Assembly: GCA_902776565.1 (NCBI GenBank)
Contig: CACYQN010000001.1
Coordinates: 186,001-250,000 of the forward strand
Source: an uncultured Bacteroidia bacterium
Lineage (GTDB): Bacteria; Bacteroidota; Bacteroidia; Bacteroidales; ML635J-15
DNA: 64,000 nucleotides
Reading direction: 5' to 3'
Shown here: positions 42,911 to 52,139 of the stretch, one piece after another
Layout of the letters: each line of letters starts with the position of its first letter
How positions within the stretch are numbered: the first letter of the stretch is position 1
The notes under the pieces: generated by a model
The model's input: only the letters and a program-made list of their open reading frames with translations
Told to the model about the DNA's origin: nothing
Database searches by the model: none
Position numbers and translations under genes: made by a program

Positions 42911-45900
42911 TGGCTTCGTCGTCAACTTCAAACAACCAGCAGAACGGAGACGACTCAACCCATCCTCATAGCGGAATAGATGTGACGGGTAACGGTGTTT
43001 CTGCACAAAATTCTCAGCAGAATGGCGTAGCCAAAGAACTTGACGATAATAGTGCGATTACAACTTCAGTAGATTCACAGCAACTGAAAGCTTCGGTGGT
43101 TCGGCAAAGTGAAATTTCTAACCGAATAACAATCAATGCCAGTGAAATTAGTGCAATCGAAGGCGTTATTGCAGCATCGGCTGGCAGCGATAAGCAACGT
43201 TTGCAAAACGAACTTGGAGAAATAACAGCCCAGCGCAATAGCAATGTACGTTCGTTGAGCGAAGAAAAACAGCATTTTTATGCCGAAATAGACAAATCGG
43301 TACACGATGCCATAGCCAAGAGCGATGTTTCCTCGGAATACACAAATCGTTATGCTACATATCGTCAGTCACTCCATAATTTGGCAAATGCTGAACAGTC
43401 TGGTGCTGATATGTCGCAGAAACTTGCGGAAGCAGAAAAGGCGGAATACGCACTTTTGCAAACGATAATACCTAATGCTGATTCTGAAACCAAATCAATA
43501 TTGTTGCCAGTTTACAACGGTCTCGAGGCTAAGTATGGTACAACAGGAGGTGTAGAGATTGCAGGTGTTGTTCCCGAAACATATTCTCGCTCAATGAGTC
43601 TTCAGGAGCAGATGGTTCGCAATATAGAAATTTCCACAAAGGAAATTGAGCGTCTCGAACAGCGCAAGGAAGTTGCGAAGAAGTCGGAGCAACGACGTAT
43701 CGCTGATGATATTGCTCGCGAAGAAAGTCAGAAACTTGATGACATACAGAAACTTGCTGTTGAAAAATCTAAGTTCTATTCGGAACTGAATTCCACGCTG
43801 GAAACAATTCTGCCAACCTTGTCCGATTCTGCTCGTCAGGAGTACAAGTTAGCCTACGATTCGTATGATGAAACATTGAGAACCATGAAGATAGGTCTTG
43901 GTTTCTATGATATGTCCGTGGCTAATAAGATTTATAATGATTCTGAAATCCAGGAATACAAGCTCTTGCAGCAGATGTCGCAAGTTGCTACCGGCGAAAC
44001 CAAGACAGTTGTCGATAATATGATTGGCAGGATGGAAGCCAATAACTCGACCTTGAGGAGATACAAGGTGGTTGTTGATTATGTTATCGTGGAAAATACA
44101 GTAAACAATGCTTCTACAAATAGCAATGTAGCAGAAAAACGCGATAGCGTATCCTTGAATATTCCTGATTCTAACTCGACAATACTCGCATCGGTTGATT
44201 CAACAGTTGTTACACCTAAGAAGAAATCAATGTCAGGCTTCTCTGCTGATTCGTACGGAATTTTCGAGAAGCCCGAAATTAACATGGGATTGTACTATCG
44301 AATTCAGATAGTTGCCGCCAATGTAAAGTATAGGATGCCGTATTTTAACGGCTTGTCGCTGATATTTACCGAGCAGATTCCTAATACGAATATTATCCGT
44401 TATATGACGGGCGAATATTACAGGTATGTTTCGGCTCGTGAGGATTTGCCTAAGGTAAGGGGACTTGGTTTTAGCGATGCGTTCATTGTTGCATACTACA
44501 ATGGCAAGCGAATTTCGATAGGCGAGGCCCGTAGGCTCGAAGCTTTGCAGAATGCCGAGGAAAACGAAGAGATTCCTATTGTAATACGCCACGAAGCTCC
44601 AGCAGATTATGTTGAGCCTGAGTCTATTATTGCAAGTTCGCAGACAAAGACAGAGACTATTTCAAATGCTGAAAATGGAGCGTCTTTTGCAAATAATTCT
44701 GCTAGTGGGCAGAGTGTCACAGAAAGCAATTCTGCAGTTTATTCCGAAAATGTGGCAGTAAATGGTCAGATTGTTTCTTCGGGCAATGTCGTTGATTCTC
44801 AGGGTGGAATAGCATTAGATTCTCACGAAATTCCATCGAAGGGAGTTTATTACGCAGTGCAGATTGGTGTTTACAAGGATAGGCGTCAGCCATCGCAAAT
44901 GAAAGGCGTTTCACCGATTGACTACGAGACTATGCCGAATGGGTACATCCGTCATACTTCAGGACGTTTCGGCAATTACGACCAGGCAAGGGCATCGCAG
45001 ACGAACATTCGCCGTCAGGGAATTTCGGATGCCTTTGTGATTGCTTACATCGATGGTCGCAAGGTAAGTTTCTCGGAGGCTGTCGAATATCAGAAGTCGC
45101 TGGAGAGCAGAGCTATAGCTGAAGCAAATACCGAAAATACAACATCGAAGACGCAAGGTGTTGTTTCAAGCGAAGAAAACTTGTCGAATGTGGAATATGC
45201 ACCTTTGAACTTGAACACAGGCACCGAAGAGAACAACAAGGAAGGAATTTCGTATTATGTTCAGATTGGTGCATTCTCGAAGTCGCCCGACCCGGAAATT
45301 CTATCGGTATTCTCGAAGGTTGCTGGCGACAAGATTCATGTGAAGTTCCCGCGCGAAGGTTTGCAGGTTTACCGTATTGGTGTTTTCAGTTCGTACGAAG
45401 AAGCTCAGAACACATTGGCAGAGGCTCGTTCGTTCGGCATTGTCGATGCCTTTATTGTGGCCTTCAAGGGTGAGGAACAGATTTCTAGTTCCGAGGCAAT
45501 ACGTCTGCAGAATGCAGTAAGGCAGATTGAAGGTAATTCGGGCGAAACTATAAATAATAATGTTGGTCAGAAATCATCGCAAACTATCCAGCCAACGTCA
45601 AATGCAGAACCTAAGCCGGTTGTCCCCGCCGAAACTTTGCAGCAGGCAAGTGGCGGAGTTGAGTATTTTGTGCAGCTTGGTGCATTTGTTCATACGCCTG
45701 ATACTCGTAGTATGGCGACTTTCCGTGCAATTGCAACGACAAGTGGTTCTAGACTTTCGACAGTGCAGAATGGTAAGTTTACTAATTATAGGGTAGGCGC
45801 ATTCAAGAAGTTTGATGATGTGAAAGCTGCTGTTGAAAATGCTCGTTCTATGGGCGTAACCGATGCTTTTGTGGTTGCATTCTACAATGGGGAAAGAATT

Positions 45901-45930
45901 CCGGTAGTTGAAGCTAAAGAAAAGGAATAG
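42778..45930 (+). CDS. Giant envelope protein, 3' part: coiled-coil units and four SPOR-like domains
   Basis: This is the downstream part of the frameshifted gene. The reading frame is open and coding from 42541 (T-A-D-R-G-E-K-K-R-L...), and 42778 is only the first ATG. It completes the fourth tandem unit, adds two diverged units, and ends in four SPOR-like domains at about residues 506-590, 690-770, 825-915 and 962-1045. Each begins Y-x-V-Q-I-G-x-F/Y and ends with the shared signature D-A-F-I/V-V-A-x-x-x-G-x-x-I-S-x-x-E-A. SPOR domains bind peptidoglycan stripped of stem peptides, so the protein probably anchors to the cell wall. If translated alone from 42778 it would have no signal peptide. 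Four SPOR copies in one protein is unusual. Confidence 0.85.
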   Translation: MTEKLADVEKSEYALLQTIIPNVDAETKSVLMPIYNSLDAKYGNLASSSTSNNQQNGDDSTHPHSGIDVTGNGVSAQNSQQNGVAKELDDNSAITTSVDSQQLKASVVRQSEISNRITINASEISAIEGVIAASAGSDKQRLQNELGEITAQRNSNVRSLSEEKQHFYAEIDKSVHDAIAKSDVSSEYTNRYATYRQSLHNLANAEQSGADMSQKLAEAEKAEYALLQTIIPNADSETKSILLPVYNGLEAKYGTTGGVEIAGVVPETYSRSMSLQEQMVRNIEISTKEIERLEQRKEVAKKSEQRRIADDIAREESQKLDDIQKLAVEKSKFYSELNSTLETILPTLSDSARQEYKLAYDSYDETLRTMKIGLGFYDMSVANKIYNDSEIQEYKLLQQMSQVATGETKTVVDNMIGRMEANNSTLRRYKVVVDYVIVENTVNNASTNSNVAEKRDSVSLNIPDSNSTILASVDSTVVTPKKKSMSGFSADSYGIFEKPEINMGLYYRIQIVAANVKYRMPYFNGLSLIFTEQIPNTNIIRYMTGEYYRYVSAREDLPKVRGLGFSDAFIVAYYNGKRISIGEARRLEALQNAEENEEIPIVIRHEAPADYVEPESIIASSQTKTETISNAENGASFANNSASGQSVTESNSAVYSENVAVNGQIVSSGNVVDSQGGIALDSHEIPSKGVYYAVQIGVYKDRRQPSQMKGVSPIDYETMPNGYIRHTSGRFGNYDQARASQTNIRRQGISDAFVIAYIDGRKVSFSEAVEYQKSLESRAIAEANTENTTSKTQGVVSSEENLSNVEYAPLNLNTGTEENNKEGISYYVQIGAFSKSPDPEILSVFSKVAGDKIHVKFPREGLQVYRIGVFSSYEEAQNTLAEARSFGIVDAFIVAFKGEEQISSSEAIRLQNAVRQIEGNSGETINNNVGQKSSQTIQPTSNAEPKPVVPAETLQQASGGVEYFVQLGAFVHTPDTRSMATFRAIATTSGSRLSTVQNGKFTNYRVGAFKKFDDVKAAVENARSMGVTDAFVVAFYNGERIPVVEAKEKE

Positions 45931-45936
45931 AAGAAC

Positions 45937-46869
45937 TTAAGATTTTAGCCACACAAACATTCCGTGGCTGATTTTTCCGCCGAATTTAGATAAGCCTTTC
46001 ACTTCCTCGCACATTTCAATATTGTGATTTGGAAAGCTTTTGTGCAGGAGTTCTCTGATTTCCATTCCAAAAACGGAATGGGAATACAAGTTCATTATAA
46101 TGAATGATTTGCGCTTCGCAATTTGGTTTACATTGCTGAGCAGATTTTCAATCATCTCGTCAAAAATCCATTTTTCGTTCTTTGCTCCGCTGCCAATGGC
46201 TGGCGGGTCGAGGATTATGCCGTCGTAGGTGTTGCCACGCTTGATTTCGCGTTCGACAAACTTCTGCGCATCTTCGGTTATGAGGCGTATGTTGCTTCTG
46301 CCTGAGTTTTCGGCGTTGCGACGAGTCCATTCCACAACCTTTTTTATTGAATCGATGTGCGTTGCCTTGTCGAAGAAGTTTGATGCAAAGACTGTGGATA
46401 ATCCTGTGTAACCGAATAGGTTAAGAAAACTCTCATTCCCAAAATTCTTGTGTTCGCGTTCGATGAACTGCCAGTTGATGACTTGTTCGGGAAAAATGCC
46501 GATGTGTTTGGATGTGGTGAGGGAAAGTTCGGCTGTAATATGAGGAACTTCCCTTTGATTTGCTGTTGACATTCCATCTGCTTCCCTTCGACTGACGCTC
46601 AGGGGGCGCTTAGAGGAGCGGGAAATGTATTCCATCCGCCATGTTTCTGGGATTTGTTTGAAAATATCCCACCTCCCCGAATTTTTTGATGTCTCAACAA
46701 ATTCGGCATTAGCCATTTCCTGCCATTCTGCATTGGAAAGATGAGGTTTGCCTGTTGCTGTTATTTCGGGACGGATAAGTGTAATTTCGCCGAAACGCTC
46801 GAGTTTGCGACCGTTACCGCAGTCGATGAGTTCGTATTCGTTCCAGAGGTCGTGGATGCAGATTTCCAT
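45937..46869 (-). CDS. SAM-dependent methyltransferase, RlmI/RlmK-like, with an in-frame repeat insertion
   Basis: This 310-residue protein has the N-terminal strand region of the COG1092 family. The class I Rossmann core has N-L-F-G-Y-T-G-L-S at about 148 and the catalytic-type motif I-L-D-P-P-A-I-G near 224. Known relatives methylate cytosine in 23S rRNA, but the usual PUA domain is not visible. Between the W-R-M-E-Y-I-S strand and the T-S-K-H-I-G-I-F-P-E-Q motif there are about 30 extra residues (S-S-K-R-P-L-S-V-S-R-R-E-A-D) encoded by a dispersed palindromic repeat. The frame is intact. It converges on the giant gene with a gap of 6 bases. The target base is not certain. Confidence 0.85.
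   Translation of the reverse strand: MEICIHDLWNEYELIDCGNGRKLERFGEITLIRPEITATGKPHLSNAEWQEMANAEFVETSKNSGRWDIFKQIPETWRMEYISRSSKRPLSVSRREADGMSTANQREVPHITAELSLTTSKHIGIFPEQVINWQFIEREHKNFGNESFLNLFGYTGLSTVFASNFFDKATHIDSIKKVVEWTRRNAENSGRSNIRLITEDAQKFVEREIKRGNTYDGIILDPPAIGSGAKNEKWIFDEMIENLLSNVNQIAKRKSFIIMNLYSHSVFGMEIRELLHKSFPNHNIEMCEEVKGLSKFGGKISHGMFVWLKS
46584..46604 (-). repeat. Palindromic repeat inside the methyltransferase gene
   Basis: The 21 plus-strand bases start CCCTTCGACTG and end ACGCTCAGGG: the dispersed motif of 41764-41783 with one extra G. It is read in the same frame as in the giant gene (R-P-L-S-V) and keeps the methyltransferase frame open. Confidence 0.8.
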
Positions 46870-46899
46870 TATTGTTTATTTTTTCTATTCCGTTTTTCT

Positions 46900-47090
46900 G
46901 TCATTCCGCAAAACAGAAAGAACAGGCGCAGGCACGAGCCTAGTGATTTCGTTTATGCGGAACGCTGCTTGCAGCCTCGCGAAACGAAGTGAGCAATCTC
47001 CTATAGATAGCCGCACTTCGACTACGCTCAGTGAGCGACTACAACGCTCTCCGTTCCGTTTCGCGTGTATGTTCAGACTTGTGGAATGAC
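46900..47090 (+). repeat. MITE-like palindromic element, copy C
   Basis: Ends GTCATTCCGCAA (46900-46911) and TTGTGGAATGAC (47079-47090) are inverted with one mismatch. The inner right arm, CTCTCCGTTCCGTTTCGCGT, resembles that of copies A and B. Inside it carries a second repeat, CACTTCGACTACGCTCAGTG at 47014-47033, so one repeat is nested in another. It fills the gap between the methyltransferase and U32 genes. Confidence 0.75.
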
Positions 47091-47149
47091 ATTCTTTTTA
47101 TAAATAAAATGTTATCAAAAGGTACGATAAAAAAGTCAAACTGTTTCCA

Positions 47150-48415
47150 TTATTCGCAATTAGCAAATTGGGTATCAACGATTTTGTACAGTTTGTCGCC
47201 ACGGCGGACAACATCGTTTGTCTTTATCGAGAACAGCGAACCTTGTACAACCTTTGGCACTGGTTTCAAATCTTCGCGGATTTCGTCTACTGTCTGTTGC
47301 AAAGCACCAGTGGTTGTGCCTGTTATCAAGATTTCGTCTCCTACATTCAGTTCTTCAGCAGTTTCGAGTTTTATTTCTGCAACATTGATCTTCGAGAAGA
47401 AATTGAGCACTTTGCCTAGATAAACTTTTGTCTTTGTTGCGCGAGAACCATACACTTCCGACCATTCGCCAAGTCGTTGCCCCATATAGTAGCCGTCCCA
47501 GAATCCACGGTTGAAGACTGTTTCTAAGCGTTTTTTCCATCCATTAATCTTTTCACGGTTGTATGTTCCATCAAAACAGGAATTTAGCGCTTCGTCGTAG
47601 CATTCGACAACGGTCTTCACGTATTCGCACGAGCGGGCACGACCTTCTATTTTCAGAACGCTTACACCGGCATCGATGATTTTGTTTACAAAACCGATGG
47701 TACACAAGTCCTTGGGCGACATAATGTACTTGTTGTCGATTTCGAGTTCGTCTCCGCTTTCGATGTCGGTCACGCGATAAGCCCTGCGGCAAGCCTGCAG
47801 ACATGCACCACGGTTTGCCGAGTGGTTGTATTCGTGAAGGCTGAGGTAACATTTGCCCGAAACCGCCATACACAAAGCTCCGTGGCAGAAGATTTCAATC
47901 TTAACAAGTTCGCCTTTTGGTCCGCGAATGTCGCGCTGGCGGATTTGCTCGGTGATGTACTTTACCTGTTCGAGTGAAAGTTCTCGTGCTGTTACCATCA
48001 CGTCGCAAAACTGTGCAAAAAATGCAACCGCCTCGATGTTTGAAATGTTCAACTGCGTAGAAGCATGAACCTCAACGCCTTTGCTTCGGGCATACTGCAT
48101 TACGGAAATGTCGGAGGCAATAATGGCGGTCACGTGATTTTCTGCCGCAGCATCCACAACCTTGTGCATCTTTTCCATTTCCTCGTCGTAGATGATGGTA
48201 TTGACGGTGAGGTAGGTCTTTACGTTATGCTCCTCGCAAATCGAGACTATGTTGCGCAGGTCGTCGAAAGTGAAGTTGTTCGACGAGCGGGCACGCATGT
48301 TAAGTTGTTCAATGCCAAAGTATATGGAATTGCTTCCTGCCTGTATTGCAGCCATCAGCGACTCGTAGGAGCCTACTGGTGCCATCAGGTCTATGTCGGT
48401 ACGTTTACGTTGCAT
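47150..48415 (-). CDS. Peptidase U32 family protein (TrhP/RlhA-like)
   Basis: This 421-residue protein has the U32 opening L-M-A-P-V-G-S-Y-E-S-L-M-A-A-I-Q-A-G-S and the signature E-I-F-C-H-G-A-L-C-M-A-V-S-G-K-C-Y-L-S near residue 173. Conserved Cys follow (G-A-C-L-Q-A-C-R-R), fitting an iron-sulfur cluster. Once annotated as collagenases, close E. coli relatives (TrhP, RlhA) hydroxylate uridine of tRNA or cytidine of 23S rRNA using prephenate, which fits better here. Which RNA is modified cannot be told. Its ATG overlaps the lon stop by one base (TAATG), so it is coupled to lon. Confidence 0.9.
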   Translation of the reverse strand: MQRKRTDIDLMAPVGSYESLMAAIQAGSNSIYFGIEQLNMRARSSNNFTFDDLRNIVSICEEHNVKTYLTVNTIIYDEEMEKMHKVVDAAAENHVTAIIASDISVMQYARSKGVEVHASTQLNISNIEAVAFFAQFCDVMVTARELSLEQVKYITEQIRQRDIRGPKGELVKIEIFCHGALCMAVSGKCYLSLHEYNHSANRGACLQACRRAYRVTDIESGDELEIDNKYIMSPKDLCTIGFVNKIIDAGVSVLKIEGRARSCEYVKTVVECYDEALNSCFDGTYNREKINGWKKRLETVFNRGFWDGYYMGQRLGEWSEVYGSRATKTKVYLGKVLNFFSKINVAEIKLETAEELNVGDEILITGTTTGALQQTVDEIREDLKPVPKVVQGSLFSIKTNDVVRRGDKLYKIVDTQFANCE

Positions 48416-50868
48416 TATTTGTCTGTAAGTTTTTTAGCGTTCTTGACCTTTTTGTTGGTAATGGCGAGTTCGAATACGTCTGAAACTGTGTCAACGTAGT
48501 GGAACTGAACGCCTTCGAGGTAAATAGGCTTTATGTCGTTGATGTCCTTTTCGTTTTCGCGTGAAAGAATGATTTCGGTGATTCCAGCACGTTTGGCGGC
48601 AAGAATCTTTTCCTTGATTCCACCAACGGGCAGAACTTTTCCGCGCAGGGTGATTTCGCCTGTCATTGCAATGTGCGACTTTACTTTGCGTTGCGTAAAG
48701 GCAGAGGCAATAGCTGTTGCCATTGTGATACCAGCCGACGGACCGTCCTTTGGAATTGCGCCTTCGGGAACATGCAGGTGGATATTCCACTTGTCGAAAA
48801 CTTCGGGCTTTATGCCAAGTTTGTCGGCGTGAGCCTTTACGTATTCCATAGCCAGTTTTGCCGATTCCTTCATCACATCGCCGAGGTTGCCCGTGAGGGT
48901 CATCTTGCCGTCGCCAGCCGAAAGGCTTGTTTCGATGTATAGGATTTCACCACCGACGGCAGTCCATGCCAATCCGGTAACCACGCCAGCAAATTCCTGT
49001 TCCTCGTACATATCGCGGTGGAATAATGGTTTGCCGATGAATGTTTCAAGGTTCTCGGCTGTGATGACTTTTGGATATTCCTCGTCCATACCGATTGCCT
49101 TTGCAAGACGGCGAGCCAGTTTTGCAATCTGCTTGTCGAGCGAACGTACGCCCGATTCGCGGGTGTAGTCTTCGATAATCTTCAGAATTGCCGAATCGTC
49201 AACCTTGATTTTGTACTTCTTGATTCCATGGTTGTCAAATTCCTTTGGAATGAGGTGTCGTTTGGCAATTTCAAGCTTTTCTTCGGTGACATAACCGCTG
49301 ATTTCTATCATTTCCATCCTGTCGCGCAGGGCGGGATTTATTGTGGAAATGTTGTTGGCAGTGGCAATGAACATCACTTTCGAGAGGTCGTATTCCTGGT
49401 CGATGAAATTATCGTGGAATTCGGTATTTTGTTCAGGGTCAAGTACTTCTAGCAACGCCGACGATGGGTCACCGCGATAGTCGCTGCCGACCTTGTCGAT
49501 TTCGTCGAGGATGAACACTGGGTTCGACGATTTTGCCTTGTTGATGTTCTGCAAAATTCTGCCAGGCATAGCACCTATATATGTACGGCGGTGTCCGCGA
49601 ATTTCCGATTCGTCGTGCAGTCCGCCAAGTGACATTCTGACATATTTTCTGCCAAGTGCATCGGCAATGCTCTTTCCGAGCGATGTCTTACCAACTCCCG
49701 GAGGACCGTACAGACAAAGAATAGGAGACTTCAAATCGCCTTTAAGTTTCAGAACTGCAAGATGTTCGAGAATTCTATCTTTTACCTCGTCAAGACCAAA
49801 ATGGTCGCGGTCGAGGACTTTTTGTGCGTGTTTCAGATTGAAATTGTCCTTGGTGTACTCGTTCCACGGCAAATCTACGAAAACGTGCATATAGTTCATC
49901 TGCACCGAAAATTCTGCCGACATAGGATTCAGTTGCTCGAGCTTTTTTATCTCAGCATCATACACTTCGGCGATTTCCTTGCTCCATTTTTTCTTCTTTC
50001 CCTTTTCGCGGAGTTCGTCGATTTCCTTTTCGTAAGGAGAACCGCCAAGTTCCTCTTGTATGGTCTTAATTTGCTGGTTAAGAAAGTATTCGCGCTGTTG
50101 CTTGTCCATATCTTTCTTAACCTTGCCTTGAATTTCGTTCTTCAGGTCGAGGAACTGCTTTTGTTCGTTGAGGTAGCGCAGAAGTCCGATGGCGCGTTGT
50201 TTCAACTCGTTGGCTTCCAATAGGGTTTGCTTTTCATCGTTGGTGCAATTGCAGTTTGTTGCAATGTAGTTTACGAGAAAAGTCGCGTTGTCGATATTCT
50301 TCAGAGCAAACGACAATTCTCCTGGAGCGTTCTGGCTCATTCTCACGATTTTAATGGCAATATCCTTGATGGATGACAAGATTGCATCCATATCGTGGTC
50401 GTTCTTTGGCTCGACAGGTTCTTTAAGGTAACGTACCCTTGCCATAAAATACGGTTCGCTGCCAGTGTATTCCAGCACTTCAAACCTTGATTTTCCTTGT
50501 ATTATGACAGAAATCGTATTGTCGGGCATTTCGATAACCTTGAGGATTTCGGCAACTGTTCCAATCTTGTGCATGTCGGAAAACTGCGGGTCTTCAACTT
50601 CGGCATCAATCTGCGACAATGCACCGAAAATGCGCGTAGTGCGCTGTATTTCACGGATTAACTTGAACGATTTCTGTCGTCCTATGTTTATTGGAAACAC
50701 TACGCCGGGAAACAGAACCGAGTTTCGTAACGGCAATATAGGCAGAATTTCGGGATACTCCTTGATTTCGTCTGTCTTCTTTATTATGTCTGTAAAAATA
50801 GGAATAACATTTTCTCCTTCTTCCATGTCAGACATCATTTTGTAGTCGTCAAATAAATTCATAAACAA
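48415..50868 (-). CDS. lon: ATP-dependent Lon protease
   Basis: This 817-residue protease degrades misfolded and regulatory proteins in the cytoplasm. It has the LonA layout: an N-terminal substrate domain (about 40-240) with L-P-I-L-P-L-R-N-S-V-L-F-P-G, a coiled-coil, an AAA+ domain with Walker A GPPGVGKT at 388-395, and the protease domain with catalytic Ser 711 (K-D-G-P-S-A-G) and Lys 753. The length is normal. A -7 box TACCTTTG lies upstream on the minus strand (plus-strand 50944-50951). The downstream U32 gene overlaps by one base. Confidence 0.97.
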   Translation of the reverse strand: MFMNLFDDYKMMSDMEEGENVIPIFTDIIKKTDEIKEYPEILPILPLRNSVLFPGVVFPINIGRQKSFKLIREIQRTTRIFGALSQIDAEVEDPQFSDMHKIGTVAEILKVIEMPDNTISVIIQGKSRFEVLEYTGSEPYFMARVRYLKEPVEPKNDHDMDAILSSIKDIAIKIVRMSQNAPGELSFALKNIDNATFLVNYIATNCNCTNDEKQTLLEANELKQRAIGLLRYLNEQKQFLDLKNEIQGKVKKDMDKQQREYFLNQQIKTIQEELGGSPYEKEIDELREKGKKKKWSKEIAEVYDAEIKKLEQLNPMSAEFSVQMNYMHVFVDLPWNEYTKDNFNLKHAQKVLDRDHFGLDEVKDRILEHLAVLKLKGDLKSPILCLYGPPGVGKTSLGKSIADALGRKYVRMSLGGLHDESEIRGHRRTYIGAMPGRILQNINKAKSSNPVFILDEIDKVGSDYRGDPSSALLEVLDPEQNTEFHDNFIDQEYDLSKVMFIATANNISTINPALRDRMEMIEISGYVTEEKLEIAKRHLIPKEFDNHGIKKYKIKVDDSAILKIIEDYTRESGVRSLDKQIAKLARRLAKAIGMDEEYPKVITAENLETFIGKPLFHRDMYEEQEFAGVVTGLAWTAVGGEILYIETSLSAGDGKMTLTGNLGDVMKESAKLAMEYVKAHADKLGIKPEVFDKWNIHLHVPEGAIPKDGPSAGITMATAIASAFTQRKVKSHIAMTGEITLRGKVLPVGGIKEKILAAKRAGITEIILSRENEKDINDIKPIYLEGVQFHYVDTVSDVFELAITNKKVKNAKKLTDK

Positions 50869-51000
50869 TATGTCAAAATGGCACTAATTCTTTAATATTT
50901 TATCGAGGCACATATATGGGCAATCTGCGTGCCAATCGTAATGCAAAGGTAATGAAAATTTGTGAAAGCCCCATTGTTTTGCAGTTGCAAAAAACAAAAA

Positions 51001-51021
51001 AAGGCTGTATGATACAGCCTT
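51001..51021 (-). terminator. Intrinsic terminator of the PorP/SprF gene
   Basis: AAGGCTGTAT and ATACAGCCTT form a 10-bp stem with a one-base centre (loop closes with the inner bases). On the minus strand it is followed by a T-rich run (TTTTTTTGTTTTTTG). Confidence 0.85.
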
Positions 51022-51044
51022 GAAATATTTGAGATAATATTATC

Positions 51045-51998
51045 CTAGAAGAAACTGCGGTGCTTGCGAGCATTTTCGCCGATGTTAACACCGAAAATAA
51101 ATTCCTGTGAACCCCAAGTGTAGTTTGAAAGGTCGCTGAATGTAACATCGTAAGCATAACCGAAGTAGTATTGTTTATACTTGACACCTACGTTGGCAAT
51201 GAAAGAATCGCCCGGACGTACAGAAATTCCGAACCAGTAGTCCTGCTTGATGAAGAACTTGAGGTTGATGTCGAACTGCGGAAGAGTGAGTTCTGTAGTC
51301 TTTATCATGATTGACGGTTCGAGTTCGAAGTCGGGAGCTTTTTTGCCCTTCTTTCCTTCAAAAATGAAGCGGTATCCACCAAATAGGAAATAGTGCCTTA
51401 CCATTTTGTTTTCCTTGATGTTCTGGTTTACTTTCATCTTCGACTGGAAGAGGTTTGCTGCGGTCAAGCTTGCGTAGTAATGTTTGCCGTATGCGTAAAC
51501 ACCGAACGAAGCGTCAGGGATTATAGTCTTTTCAATAAGGTAAGTCAGCGATGGGTCGTCGTACCATGTCGGGTCGAAGTTACGCTGGTCGAGCTTGTAC
51601 TGGTAGCATTCTGCCGACAGACCGAGCGAAATGTTGTCGTGCCTTGTAATCCTGAAGATGTACGAATATATTGCCTTGAAGCCTATTTCGCTTGAAGGTC
51701 CGTATTTGTCGTGAAACAGGATTCCGCCAAGACCCATTGTTCCGTGGTATAATGATGTGTGTCCAGATAAGGTCTGCGTTGATGGAGCTTCCTTCATACC
51801 TACCCATTGCTTGTGTACGCCGATTACAATCGGAGCATAATCTTTTGTGCCGGCTATTGCTGGGTTTATATAGAAATCGTTCATCATGTACTGGCTGAAC
51901 AATGGTAGCTGTTGCGCACGTAACGCGCTGTTGCATAAGAAAATCGCCACTGCAACTACTATTAATTCCTTTACTAAACTCTTACTCATAGTCTTCAA
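51045..51998 (-). CDS. PorP/SprF-family T9SS outer-membrane protein
   Basis: This 317-residue protein has a signal peptide (to about L-R-A-Q) and the family start Q-Q-L-P-L-F-S-Q-Y-M-M-N-D-F-Y-I-N-P-A-I-A-G. Beta-strand repeats typical of a 14- or 16-strand outer-membrane barrel follow, with G-L-G-G-I-L-F-H-D-K-Y-G-P. PorP (Porphyromonas) and SprF (Flavobacterium) act in T9SS, and SprF-like paralogues handle individual type B cargo. Here no other T9SS core gene (porK-N, sov) is adjacent, so it is more likely a cargo-specific paralogue, perhaps for the 1533-residue adhesin. It is monocistronic, with its own promoter and terminator. Confidence 0.93.
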   Translation of the reverse strand: MKTMSKSLVKELIVVAVAIFLCNSALRAQQLPLFSQYMMNDFYINPAIAGTKDYAPIVIGVHKQWVGMKEAPSTQTLSGHTSLYHGTMGLGGILFHDKYGPSSEIGFKAIYSYIFRITRHDNISLGLSAECYQYKLDQRNFDPTWYDDPSLTYLIEKTIIPDASFGVYAYGKHYYASLTAANLFQSKMKVNQNIKENKMVRHYFLFGGYRFIFEGKKGKKAPDFELEPSIMIKTTELTLPQFDINLKFFIKQDYWFGISVRPGDSFIANVGVKYKQYYFGYAYDVTFSDLSNYTWGSQEFIFGVNIGENARKHRSFF

Positions 51999-52023
51999 TA
52001 TTTTAGAGTTTCACTCATAGGTG

Positions 52024-52054
52024 CAAATATAACGATTATTTCAATACTGGCAAG
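52024..52054 (-). promoter_or_regulatory. Promoter for the PorP/SprF gene
   Basis: The minus strand reads CTTG, 19 bases, TATATTTG (plus-strand 52051-52054 and 52024-52031): perfect -7 box and one mismatch upstream. The ATG is about 25 bases downstream. Confidence 0.7.
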
Positions 52055-52139
52055 AGATTTATAAAAAAATGTTAATTTTTTTTTGCTTGTGGCGATAACT
52101 GTTTGACAATCTTGCTAAAAGCCAATGGGTAATACTCAG

